Positions 12,901 to 22,953 of a DNA stretch of 64,000 nt are shown here, piece after piece; positions within the stretch are counted from its first letter, which is position 1, and each line of letters opens with the position of its first letter. The notes below the pieces were generated by a model. That model saw nothing but the letters and a program-made list of their open reading frames with translations. It ran no database searches and was not told where the DNA came from. The DNA lies in contig VZRR01006745.1 in assembly GCA_013398015.1 (NCBI GenBank), positions 1,610,766 through 1,674,765 of the forward strand. The letters are read 5' to 3'. The DNA comes from Oreocharis arfaki (lineage: Eukaryota; Chordata; Aves; Passeriformes; Paramythiidae). A program made the translations under genes and the position numbers.

Positions 12901-14004
12901 TGAAAGGCATCAGAATATATGTAGCAGACTTATTTGTTGACTGCCTTTGGTTAGTACCCCCAGAATTCCCTGATTATTGGTCCTGTAACACAAAGGCAAT
13001 TTTACCCTTTTTTTTCATTTTGCCCTTGTGCATGGTAAAACCAAAGCATTTACTAGAGCCTGTTTGAGGGGCCGGATTATTTTACAGTGTAAATAATGCT
13101 TAAAACTTAAGCCCCATCTTTTATAGACTTTGTTTTGAATAAATCAATTTTCAGTCATGCCAAGTTACAGTGAAAGGTGAAAAACAAGCACACACTTTGT
13201 AACTCTCAAGCTCATTTCTATTTACGGTCTTCTATCATACCAATAGAAAATATATAGATCAAATTTCAAGCAAGATATTGCATTTTTTTTTAATGTAGAG
13301 AATTGAACAAAAATTCAAAATGTGACTATAACTGATGTTAAAAGAAAGGACATAGGAGAACAACCAGGGAATATGAGTAGCAGTAACATTTTGTTACTGT
13401 TCTGATTCTTCTGTTATCCCTCTGGTTTTCTCTGCCTCTTCTCCAGCATTTAATTATTTTCCTTTTCACTGTTGTACAGCTCATCAAACCTATTATTTAA
13501 CTCTTTGATTTGGAAAAGTGTCATGAAATCTATAACCAAAATAAATTCCTCTTGTATGGATTTTAAAGGGTTACACACACCATGGTTTCATTGTGTTGAT
13601 TGAAAGTACAAACACTCTCTATACAGATTCAAGTCTGATGGGTTGACAGAATAAATGCAATAATCCAGCTTTTAGTAAAATTTCTCTGAAATAATTTCCA
13701 TTTATTCTTTTACCATTTTCCATGCTTTCTTCCCCACTCCGTACCATATATGTTTGTTATATCCATTAATAATTTAAGACTTCTTGGTGAGGAACCTATC
13801 TGTTCTCTAATATACATTGTAGACACCATAGCAGATACTGTGAACAACAGAGATGGAGAAATTGGTATGGGAGGAGGAAATTTCTTAGCTCCTTAAAAAC
13901 TATTTTTTTATAATCACTTGCATTGCCTTATTGCTCCAAAGCTGCAGTTAAACTGAATTGTAATACGCTGTGAAAAAAACCCATCAGAAAATATGTTAAA
14001 TCTC

Positions 14005-14490
14005 ATCAACTTACAGAACTACCAAGGCTGGAAAAGAACTCTAAGGTCTCCATGTCCAAGTCTTAACCCAACACTGCCAAGTCCACCACTAGACCACATC
14101 CGTAAGAGCCACATCTATACAACTCTTAAGTATCTCCAGGGATGGTGACTCCACTCCTTCACAGGGCAGATTGTTTCAGTGTTTTACAACCCTTTCAATG
14201 AAGAAATTTTTCCTAGTATCCAAACTGATGATCCTCTGGCACAATTACAGGCCTTTTCCTCTTGTCCTGTCCCTTGTTACCTGGAAGAAGAGCCCAATTC
14301 CCCCCCTGGCTACACCCTCCTTTCAGGGAATTGTAGAGAGTGAGAAGGTCTCCCCCCAGCCTCCTCTTTTCCAGGCTAAATGCCCCCAGCTCCCTCAGCT
14401 GCTCCTCACAGGCTTGTGCTTCAGACTCTTCACCAGCTCCATTGTGGGTCCCTGGACTCGCTCTTGTGCCTCAGTGTCTGCCTTGTTGTA
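14005..14490 (-). mobile_element. CR1 LINE fragment, antisense on the plus strand
   Basis: The plus strand shows reverse-complement CR1 features: a degraded start resembling ACAGAAT..GGCTGGAAAAGA, then CTCCAGGGATGGTGACTCCA, and later CCAGGCTAAATGCCCCCAGC with CTCCCTCAGCTGCTCCTCAC. It breaks off at the typical 5'-truncation region near GACTCGCTC. ORFs crossing it (14171-14491 and 14340-14522) are shadows of the CR1 and not genes. It is in sense with SLC1A3. Confidence 0.9.
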
Positions 14491-17400
14491 ACTTTACTTA
14501 CCATGAGGTTACTGGGCTGTAATCGAAGGTGAAATGAAATACAAAATCCCAAGGAAATGCACAGTAAACAAAAGGAATTGGGAGAGTTGTTGGAGGATAT
14601 ACACAACTAATGTCACTACATGGATTATTTCTATTATTTTGGTGGTTCCAAAATGCCTGATTTTCCTTTAACAAGGCGTGAAGAAATAAGCCAGTATGTC
14701 TCAGCTTCTGATCTAGAAGTCTATGCTACAGTATGGTACAAATTATCCCAATGCCTGCATTTATATCTTACTTTTTGTAAAGCTTTGTTAGCATCTAGGA
14801 TATCTAGCCCATTTGTTTATTTCTCTTTTAATATTGGATTTATTTGTATAGTTTTTCAAATGCACCTAAAAAGATAAGCGTTTTGTAAAACCGTTTTTTC
14901 TATGGTATAATATAATCCCTTGAAGCTTTCAGATGCCTGGCTATTTCAAGAAATTGTGTGAGAAGTTTGAGCTAAATGAATGAAATTTTCAGGAGTTCAT
15001 GAACAACTGAACACACCATCTTCAACCACACCTTCATTGTGGCCAACTCAAAAGCGTTTAATCTTCAATGACAGCTTATTCTAGGTTTACAAGTGCTGGT
15101 AAGGATCTAACAATGTTAAATATTTACTCAGCATACAAATTTTTGGCATCTGGCTTATGATTTTGTGCTGCTTTGCTGCACAAAATATATAGTCCCTGTC
15201 TGCTGAGAAGTGGAAAGGGTTGGCAAGCCCTGATACTAGTTTATTCCATGTTGGAATGTCTTTTCAATCCCCTTTCAGGGTCAACACAAAAGTTTTCTTG
15301 AGAATCTTTGTTTCAGTTGTAACATATCTTCTCATAGCATGGTGGCCGTACTCTAACGGCGTTCAGAGAATTTTCTTGTAAAATCTCTGAGAAACCACAT
15401 CCTAAACGCCTCATGCAGTTACTGCCATGCATTTTGCCTAGGATAGCCTTGAAGTAGCATAGCCTTGTAAGAAGCAGTATTACATAAGTACAATTATTTT
15501 TAACTTCTAGAGACAATTTTGAGAATTTCAACTGCCTTTGACAATCCGTATGAAGAGCGCAGTGAACGTATGTTTCTCTGGACTGTTTTATGACCATTCA
15601 GACACACTATTTTTGAGCACCACTTTGCAAATTCACTGATTTGACAGTTTAGAGCATTAGGATAGAAGTAAGTTGATATTTGGCAGATTTTGAATTTTTG
15701 CTGTGCGTTTATGCACAGCTGCTCTCTCCAGAATGCTTAATTGTTACTCACAAAGTAGCCAAGTTTACTGTTGCTACTCTGTGCCGTGTGTGGCAGTCCA
15801 ACAATCATTGCTGTTTCATTTCAGTAACACCAGAATGAATGGTAAGAAATGTGGATTGTGATAACATATTAACATTATTTTATTTTGCAAGAAACTGTGA
15901 GACTAGAATACTGCTTATATTTCACAGTCTGACTTTTAGTGCTGTCTTCTTAATAGCAGAGTTAAAGTTCTTCACATTTCTGTACATTTTCTTCCTTTTG
16001 AAAAGAATAATCTCTTCTGAAGTTTTAAGTGTCACTCTGAGTTCCATGGTGTCTGTTTTTTTCTCCTTCCAAAATTACCAATATTTTATACTTTAAAGAA
16101 AAAATGGTTTTGATTAGCAAATTTTTTGGATTATTACTTAGGAAGGTTTTGTCACTCAGTGAGAAATCAATTGCGCTAGGCAGATTTTTTAGGAGAGCAC
16201 TGAGACAGAGTCAGCCTCTGAGCTCAGCATAAAAATAATTTATTTCTCCTTAGCTGTAGACAACCATCTTGATTCTCTAGCGTCTATCTTATTCTTTGTT
16301 TTGGTATAATTTCTCTCTTTATGTTTTAACGTATTTTTTCACCTGAAACTCAGGTTCCCCAGCTGCTTCTCCTTCAGTGATGGATCTTCACTTTGTTCCC
16401 CTGCAAGTTTTACCAAGGCTGCCTTATGAATTTTCGAAGTGTTTAATGTCAATATACAGTGGGGTCAAATACTCTTCTCTGGATATGTCAGCCTCACCCT
16501 TAAGTGGATACAGAGATCTGCCAACAGCAGAAAATGTGTTGATTCAACACACAAGGCTGTCCTTTTTGCGGGCATTATCCCAAGTTTTGTCTACCTGCAT
16601 ATCACAGACTTGTACCTCGTAGGTCTTTAAAATGTTGTTCAGACAGGGAGTGTCTGACAGGAGAATCTGCTCCTCTGCACAACTTTTCACTGTTCAGATA
16701 TTGTAAGGGCCGTGTGGGTGTTTTCCCTTCTGTGTCATGAAGGATTCTTTCAAACCTGTATGACTTTTTTCTTCAGGGACAAGGGGCATTGGCAAGGCTT
16801 TCATCTCGCCTGTCTTCTTCCTGTATTTTTTGGAGGTTTTTAAAAATATGCTGGGAAGTTTTGGAATCTTCCACAAGGTGCATGCTGTTGCAGAATAGAG
16901 GTTATATGGGCTTATCTACATTTCACACCTATTGTGAGACTGCTGACAATTACAGAAGCCTGGCTTCAGTGAGACATCCAGGGCTGCATTCCCTCTTCCC
17001 TTTGGGGAAACAGGTAGTCAGAAAACAGAATTGGATCCATCCCACTCCCCCTTGCATGTCCCAGCAGACAGCTGCAACACATACCTCTGGCAAAAGGATT
17101 TTAGCTAGCAAATTGGAGCTTAATCACTATTCAGAAGCTGCTTTTCATAGCACTTGCTTCATAACCTGACTCTATTTCACTGAGTCCCTCAATTAAAACA
17201 GCATTTCTCTGCGGACAGCTTCTGAGAATCTCTGCTCAGCAGCTCCCTGTGTCTCAGTCCTTCCTTCAGTACAAGTTCAGAACCCACAGGAGATTCTTTG
17301 ACATTTACAGTACTGTCAGAGTTTGGGTTCCTGCACCATTTGTTCAGAAAATGGGAGGTGAGTATGAAGATGGGCTGATAAAGGAAGTGTATTTGAAAGG

Positions 17401-20400
17401 AAGGCGTTTTTGGGGACAGGATGATGATTCTAAATACCGTGGGAGAGAGGGCACTGCCTGAGATTTTGCCAGTAATTTGGCTAGCACTTCAAAGTTTGTG
17501 AGACTTCCTGCTGATTTTCCATGAGCCACTATGATCCCGACCCTACCTTAAATTGCTCTGGTCATCAGGATATTCTCAATTTGCCAGTGGCCAGACTGAC
17601 AAATTTGTCTCACGTGATTGTTCTCATCTATTGGGTCTTGACAAGATTGACTGCAGAAAACTGATTTACAATATCTTTGTGTGTACAAGAAGAATGTGAG
17701 AAATTGCATCATAATTCAGTTACTGACTATGCTTTTCTCAAAGTTTCTCGACAGGCTTGAAAAAAGTTTGAGTTTCACTAAAAATAGTAACAGTGATTAT
17801 GACAATGTCCTAGACAGACCCTACCTACACAGAAGGTGTAATCTGAAGGACATTACGTGCACTTTTTAGGAAATAGAGAATAGTTCTAAGTATTTCTTGA
17901 CATGAATTACAGGTTCTTGCAACTTCATCAATAGGTTTTTAATGGGCAGTTGTCTTGCTATTGCAGCCAATAGTTTAGAATTCAGTTTAGAATCAGAGTA
18001 ACAACAGAAGTTTGTGTAAATGGCTATATTTAACCTTGCCATGTGAATGCCAGAAAAACCTCACTCTGTTTGCAAAATACCTGTATACATCAGAAAGAAC
18101 TGCATGTTGTTGTTACCCACTTCATAACAAAGTGCAAGTTTCCACAGACACAAGCCCAAGTCCCAGTTATAAGGTACAGTACTGGAACTAAGGTAAGATC
18201 CTATGCACTTAACCTCTACCAGAATCAATCCTCCTTAGCAAAGAAATAGGAAGTGCTCTATTAAAAAAGGCTTTTTCACATCTATGCCTTGATAAAAGAG
18301 GTGTGAAAGAAATGTCTCTGAAGAAATGTTGCTCTCTCTAAATAAAATCTTCCTTTTCTTGAGTTTGGTCTCTATGAAAACTTCTGGACTGCCAGCTCTG
18401 AAAAGAGTCAGGTTACAGAGCATTAAGCATTATTTCCTGTAAATGATTCAATCCTGGCCTGATACAGTTTGGTTTCCACCTAGACTCATATCCAAGCACC
18501 TCAAATGGGAGAGCCAGTAGTTCTAACCGGTGGGTTAATTCTGCAACATTGATTACTGACTGCCAGGAAAGGGATCAAGCCCACCATCTGATTTTCCACA
18601 GATCACCAAACAACTGAGTGATGATAACAACTTAGTCCTTGCCAAACTAGACAGACGGAGCTCAACCAATGAGTGTTTTCCAAACTCTTTAGCCATCTGT
18701 TCCCTACTTCTGAGTGTTTCCACAACAGCAAAGAACTCTCAAAAGCCCCAAATCTTACCTTTTTTTTCAGCTATTAACCATGAAATTGCTGTTCTAATCA
18801 TGTGTATGTATTGCAAAATTACACCGCAAATAACAAATTTAAGAAAAATTTTGAGCATTCTTTAGTAGTAATGAGACTTTTTCTTCCACGTATTATACTG
18901 GATATGTCTACAAGTTCATGAGCAGAATTGGAGCAGCCATCTCATCCTAGGCTGCACATTTTCATTAGTTCTCCAGCTTGTGTTCTAGTATCTATTGATC
19001 CTCTGCCATTGCTGTGGGTGGTAGTGGAGAAGTGGGCAGAGTGTCAGCAGTTATCTAAAGTTAGTTGGAACCAGCAATAGCAGCAAAAACACTTGTGCAG
19101 TCTACATTTCATTTCCCACATTGACAAGTTTGTGGGAGCCACACTGGAGGTAGCTGACAGAGGAAAAATTGCAATGAAAGAAAAATTTGTCAGATGCTGT
19201 AGAGAAAAGTAACAATCAAAGAATTGCATTCTTTGAAGTTGGATAGTGTTTCAAAACTTCCTTAACTTGCTCTCCCTTTTCTGACCATTGTAGATAAAAC
19301 ACCTAATTTTTTAACTCCTGATATTAATGGGGCTTTTACACTGACAAAATTTCTAATTGGGCGTTAAAAACCCTTACCATCAAATACTGCTTATAAATAT
19401 CAGAAACTGACATTACCGCTTTAGCAACAAAGTACTTTATTTTACCAATAGGCAAATTAATTTTAAATGTCTCCCAGACCATCAAACCTGAAATTAATTT
19501 AAAATAACACTGCTGATGTGGTATCAAGCAACAATAATGATAAAACCCTAAAATTTCATTTCCTGAAGAGCTGTAGAAACACAGCAAGCAGGTCTATACA
19601 GAACAGCTTTATGAAGGACATTAGGGCCTACAAAGGCAAAGGGTGTATACCATTATCTTTAGGTGCTTACATATGGTTTTTCATCATCATAAGCAGATTC
19701 ACAATTTTGTATTTTAAACTAATGAGAAAAGTGAAAGCCATACAGTATAGCCACAAGGTTCTTGCTCACCCTGTAAAGTGATTATTCCATGAAACATGGT
19801 GCCACTTTGAAAATCTCTAGTTAAAGAAAAATTATCATAAGTGATCCTGTAATCATTTAAAGGAAAATTAGTTTCAAAAATGGCGTGTTTTCCTCAGCAG
19901 ATTCTCTTTCTAATGCTAATTCAAAGTATGTAGCAATATTTTGAATTTACATTTTGGTGCATTCCAAATTTGAAGGCTGTTTGATGTACTGGATTCCTCT
20001 CCATATACTCTTAAAAGGCATTTAATCAGGTGCTATCTTTCAGTCCTTTGAATAAGATTGCCATTGTTGCCCAAATTGCATCTGAAAGATGCATGTGTAA
20101 GATTGTGAGTGGCTGAGAGAGAATATACTTAAGTTTGCATTTTATCAAGGGAAAACTGAAAAGATTGAGGCTCTATTTATTATATGCCTTTGCTCAGTAA
20201 CCTCTCTTCATTTCATTCATTGAGAATTTCTGTTCATCATTGCAAAGTATTCTTTTTTTCATACTTTAGATAAATAAAAGTTACTTCTTGAGCATTTTGC
20301 TGCAACTGGATTTGGCAGGAAAAGATACAATTGAAAAAACTCAATTCAGTTATTGTATCCAAATCCTTAAGACAAAAGTTCATAAAACAGCTGTTCTGGT

Positions 20401-20618
20401 TGGTTTTTTCACCAAAATTTTTCTTAGGAATAACTAGAATAATTTAATGGCTCTTCCTTAAACTTCATGCAGCTGTCAAAGCCAAAACTCTCCAAGCCAG
20501 AACATTCTTATCAGTGCAGAAGAATTTGGGAACTCATTTGTAATGCAAATCACCCAGTCACATCGTCATTGTCAAATGCACTAGAGAACAGAATATTCCT
20601 ATTGAACAAATTACTCAC

Positions 20619-20799
20619 CAAGAATCACAGCAACAACGGTGAAGAGCACAAAGGCATTCCTCATTAAATAACTTTTAACATCGTCCTTTGTTATGCTCTG
20701 AACTTTTTTTTTTGCCAAAAGTGTACGTTTCCGGACTCCTTGTTGAATTCGTTCCATCCTACTTCCAGGTTTTGGATCTTCTCCGTTACCTTTAGTCAT
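20619..20799 (-). CDS. SLC1A3: SLC1A3 (EAAT1/GLAST) first coding exon (exon 2, coding part)
   Basis: The exon encodes the amino-terminal 60 codons plus one base. The protein begins MTKGNGEDPKPGSRMERIQQ and continues GVRKRTLLAKKKVQ, then NAFVLFTVVAVILG. This is the cytosolic tail and the start of TM1 of EAAT1, closely matching the mammalian protein from its first methionine. The ATG at 20799-20797 follows AAGATAA, which gives a purine at -3. No earlier ATG lies in this exon. The donor reads CTTG|GTGAGT at 20619/20618, a near-perfect consensus, and splits a glycine codon after its first base (phase 1), matching exon 3. Residues 1 to about 47 are basic and hydrophilic; the hydrophobic run from about 48 starts TM1. 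The remaining exons, including the substrate-binding hairpins, are outside the window. Confidence 0.97.
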
Positions 20800-20893
20800 T
20801 TATCTTGCTGAAAGCTTTCTTTTATCAGTAACTTCTGTCAGTATCCCTTCAGAAAAGTGGAGGACTCTTTTCAGCGGGAGGCACTGGAGAAAC
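20800..20893 (-). other. SLC1A3: SLC1A3 exon 2, 5' untranslated part
   Basis: These 94 bases lie between a good acceptor and the SLC1A3 start codon. On the minus strand the upstream sequence is TATTTCTTGTCTTGCAG, so the exon would begin at 20893 with GTTTCTCC. There is no ATG in the segment, so it adds no upstream start. The boundary is predicted from the splice consensus and the known vertebrate structure, in which the start codon sits in the second exon. It was not confirmed by a transcript. Confidence 0.8.
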
Positions 20894-21630
20894 CTGCAAG
20901 ACAAGAAATATCAAATATTGCAATAAGATTTTAGAGGAATGATTAGCTATATATTTACATAGAAGCAAATAATCTTCATGTTTCAGTAAAACTTGTATTG
21001 TTCGTAATATCTAAGCAGTTTTTGATGCAAAGCCTCTGTGACTTTGAAAGGAGGATTATATAGACTGATCAGATAAGGGCCCTGTGTCTTCAGAGATTAA
21101 CCTGAACTGTTATCATGCTGTAAAACCCACGAGTAACTTTTAAAAATATTTTCTATTGATATGCAAATGTAAAATCAGTACGAATCATAGCAACTTGAGG
21201 CATTATAACATTTAAAACTAACTGTCAGGCTTGCTTCTTTTCTTTTTATCAGGCCATTATTGTTTGATAGAAAAAACATAGCTTACCTTCACATTAACCG
21301 TTGAAGAGAAATATTTTGCTCAAACTGGTACATTTAACTTGTTCTACATTTCAGATTTTTTTAAATGATTGATTGCATTGGCTCAATTCCTTTTTTTTAC
21401 ATGGAAAAAGGCAGCAGCAATAGTTTATTTATCCCTCAACCACTGTTTAGAAGATATGCCTTTGACAATTTAATGTTGATAACATTCATCTTTTAGCTGT
21501 ATAAACTACTCCGAGCACGTCTGTAAAACATCAGAAGTAATATCCCACTTAACTTGTTGCTTCAGACTGTAATACCAACTCACATTGCAGAGTAATGTTT
21601 AGCTTGTCCTGACAGCAATTATGAGCATAT

Positions 21631-21765
21631 ATCATAGAATCACAGCATATACTAAGTTGGTGTGTATCTATATATCTATATATATCTATATATCTGACAC
21701 ATCAAGATCATCGAGTCCAAATCTTGGCCCTATGTAGGACAACCCAGGAATCACACCATGTCTGA
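21631..21765 (-). mobile_element. CR1 LINE 3' end, antisense, with internal microsatellite
   Basis: The plus strand opens ATCATAGAATCACAGCATAT, the reverse complement of a CR1 tail, and later has ATCATCGAGTCCAAATCTTG and CAACCCAGGAATCACACCAT. Where the consensus has a short GGAAGGGAC segment, this copy carries an ATCTATAT microsatellite at about 21661-21697. Confidence 0.85.
21661..21697. repeat. (ATCTATAT)n microsatellite inside CR1
   Basis: This is a run of TATC/TA units in which ATATCTAT recurs several times. It interrupts the CR1 tail, so it must have arisen after the insertion. Confidence 0.8.
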
Positions 21766-22108
21766 TTTTAAGAAATCACACACTGAATCAACCTTAAACT
21801 GTTCTAACATTTAAAGTTTTTCATTAAGATATTACTTTTTATTTTAGATGGTGGTTTGGTTTTTGGTTTTTTTTTTTTGATAACTGCTGGTTATGAGTTT
21901 GTTTAATAATGGAGCCTCCTCAAAGGTATTTTCCAGACCGAGAATTCCATTTTCTGAAGTCTTAGTTCATATACACTGGCATGGTTTTTTTAAGAAATTA
22001 GAAATGAATAAATGGATAAAACTAGCTGCTTCTGCTGAAATCTGTCTCTGTTTATAGACAGTTCAACGCTAACATCTCATTTTTTAACAAATTCAGTGCC
22101 AAAACACC

Positions 22109-22128
22109 TTTTTTTTTTTTTTTTTTTT
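22109..22128. repeat. Poly(T) run
   Basis: Twenty T in a row lie just before the hairpin and single N at 22147-22178. This is a likely site of sequencing error. Confidence 0.85.
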
Positions 22129-22146
22129 AGAAACCCACAAAAAATA

Positions 22147-22177
22147 AAAAAACCGGGGGTTTCACCCCCGGGTTTTT
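22147..22177. repeat. Hairpin: 14-bp inverted repeat with a 3-base loop, abutting an N
   Basis: The left arm AAAAAACCGGGGGT pairs with the right arm ACCCCCGGGTTTTT, with one mismatch and loop TTC. It is followed at once by an N at 22178. A fold-back of this kind beside an unresolved base is more likely a sequencing or gap-filling artefact than a regulatory site. Confidence 0.75.
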
Positions 22178-22479
22178 NCACCTAAAATATGAATACACAG
22201 GGGTTTCAGCCAGCGTGTTTTAAACAAAATCGCATGTTGTAACAAGTTTGTTTTGGTAGATTTTGATCACTGCTTTTAGCATATGTTTCAAGACTGGCAC
22301 TTTAGTGCAATATTCTCCCTGAATTTTAACAGAACACTATAAACTTTGCTGCTATACGGAGTGGAAACGTTCTGAGTCCGAGCTAAATATTTGAATTAGT
22401 AAGTGTTCTACCGTGGACAAGACTGGTGTGTGTAAGCAGGATTTTTTTTCCCCCCGACCGATTAATGTAAGCATTTTGT

Positions 22480-22519
22480 AAAAAAAGAAAAAAGAAAAAA
22501 GAAAAAAAAGGCAAAAAAA

Positions 22520-22550
<31 letters not shown>
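22480..22550. repeat. A-rich low-complexity tract
   Basis: AAAAAAG-type units lead into a run of about 26 A. Minus-strand ORFs reading FFFF through here are compositional artefacts. Confidence 0.9.
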
Positions 22551-22699
22551 GCGGTCGTTCACAGTGCCTTTTCTTCCCAGGGTGTTTAATGCAGCTAATC
22601 TGTCCCGTACAATTTACATCAAGATCAAGAAAGAATATGGGTGCAGCCAAAAAGGATCATTACATTCATTAAGATACAAAGGCAGAGAGTGAAAAACGA

Positions 22700-22935
22700 G
22701 CACTCCCCGCTCAATCCCGCGCGGAAGGACAGGACGGGCTCACCTTTTCGGACCTTCCGTACCCTAAGAGCGCGGTGGATAGAGCAGGGGCTCCCCGGCG
22801 GAGACCACGGGGCTGCGGAGCGGAGCGAGCGGCGGCGAGAAAACTGACATCTGCATGTGCTCTGGAACACGGCAGCTCGCTATCACCGCAACTTAAGGAA
22901 AGGGGAGGAGACTGCCAGCCCGGCGCTGGGAGCAA
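22700..22935 (-). promoter_or_regulatory. SLC1A3: CpG island at the SLC1A3 5' end
   Basis: This is the CpG-densest block in the window, with runs such as CCCGCGCGGAAGG and GCGGAGCGGAGCGAGCGGC. The surrounding tens of kilobases are AT-rich and nearly free of CpG. Its position over the predicted exon 1 donor fits a CpG-island promoter driving the minus strand. No TATA box was seen. Regulation is inferred from composition and position only. Confidence 0.75.
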
Positions 22936-22945
22936 AAAAAAAAAA
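22744..22945 (-). other. SLC1A3: Probable SLC1A3 non-coding exon 1 (5' end uncertain)
   Basis: On the minus strand this CpG-rich stretch ends with GGTCCGAAAAG|GTGAGCCC, a textbook donor with its last exon base at 22744. It lies 1.85 kb upstream of exon 2, where a non-coding first exon of SLC1A3 is expected. The transcription start cannot be read from sequence: there is no clear TATA box, and a 5-N gap beside a poly(A) run sits at 22949-22953. The right limit given is nominal. A 30-codon upstream ORF lies inside the stretch (22764-22856). The alternative is that the true first exon is elsewhere and this is only the CpG island, but the donor position argues against that. Confidence 0.7.
22764..22856 (-). 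CDS. Upstream ORF in the SLC1A3 leader (30 codons)
   Basis: Read on the minus strand, this ORF starts at ATG 22856-22854 and ends at TAG 22766-22764. It encodes 30 residues, starting MQMSVFSPPLAPLRSPVVSA. It lies wholly inside the predicted non-coding exon 1 and stops 20 bases before the donor. Both possible start codons have weak context (C at -3). If the transcript includes it, it could reduce SLC1A3 translation. There is no evidence that the peptide itself matters; the proline-rich content reflects the CpG island. Confidence 0.35.
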   Translation of the reverse strand: MQMSVFSPPLAPLRSPVVSAGEPLLYPPRS

Positions 22946-22953
22946 AAANNNNN
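22934..22953. other. Poly(A) run and 5-N assembly gap beside the SLC1A3 promoter
   Basis: Fifteen A are followed by five N at 22949-22953. The gap lies at the upstream edge of the CpG island, so some 5'UTR or core-promoter sequence may be missing. Confidence 0.95.

Larger units (their letters stand above)
3333..20618 (-). other. SLC1A3: SLC1A3 intron 2 (about 17.3 kb)
   Basis: The intron is bounded by the exon 2 donor (GTGAGT at 20618) and the exon 3 acceptor (TTCAG at 3333). It holds an LTR (3515-3923), an antisense CR1 (14005-14490) and otherwise AT-rich sequence with no recognisable exon or RNA. 3924-14000 and 14491-20618 contain nothing I can name. A slightly GC-richer patch at 9230-9760 has two overlapping ORFs of 115 and 109 codons without family signals. 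Confidence 0.85.
20894..22743 (-). other. SLC1A3: SLC1A3 intron 1
   Basis: The intron lies between the exon 1 donor (22743) and the exon 2 acceptor (20894). It contains a CR1 fragment with an inserted ATCT/AT microsatellite (21631-21765), a poly(T) run (22109-22128), a near-perfect hairpin next to a single N (22147-22178), and A-rich homopolymers (22480-22550). No exon was seen. Confidence 0.7.

Noticed and set aside
14171..14522. ORFs of 106 and 60 codons with proline-rich translation
   Set aside because: They lie wholly in an antisense CR1 fragment.
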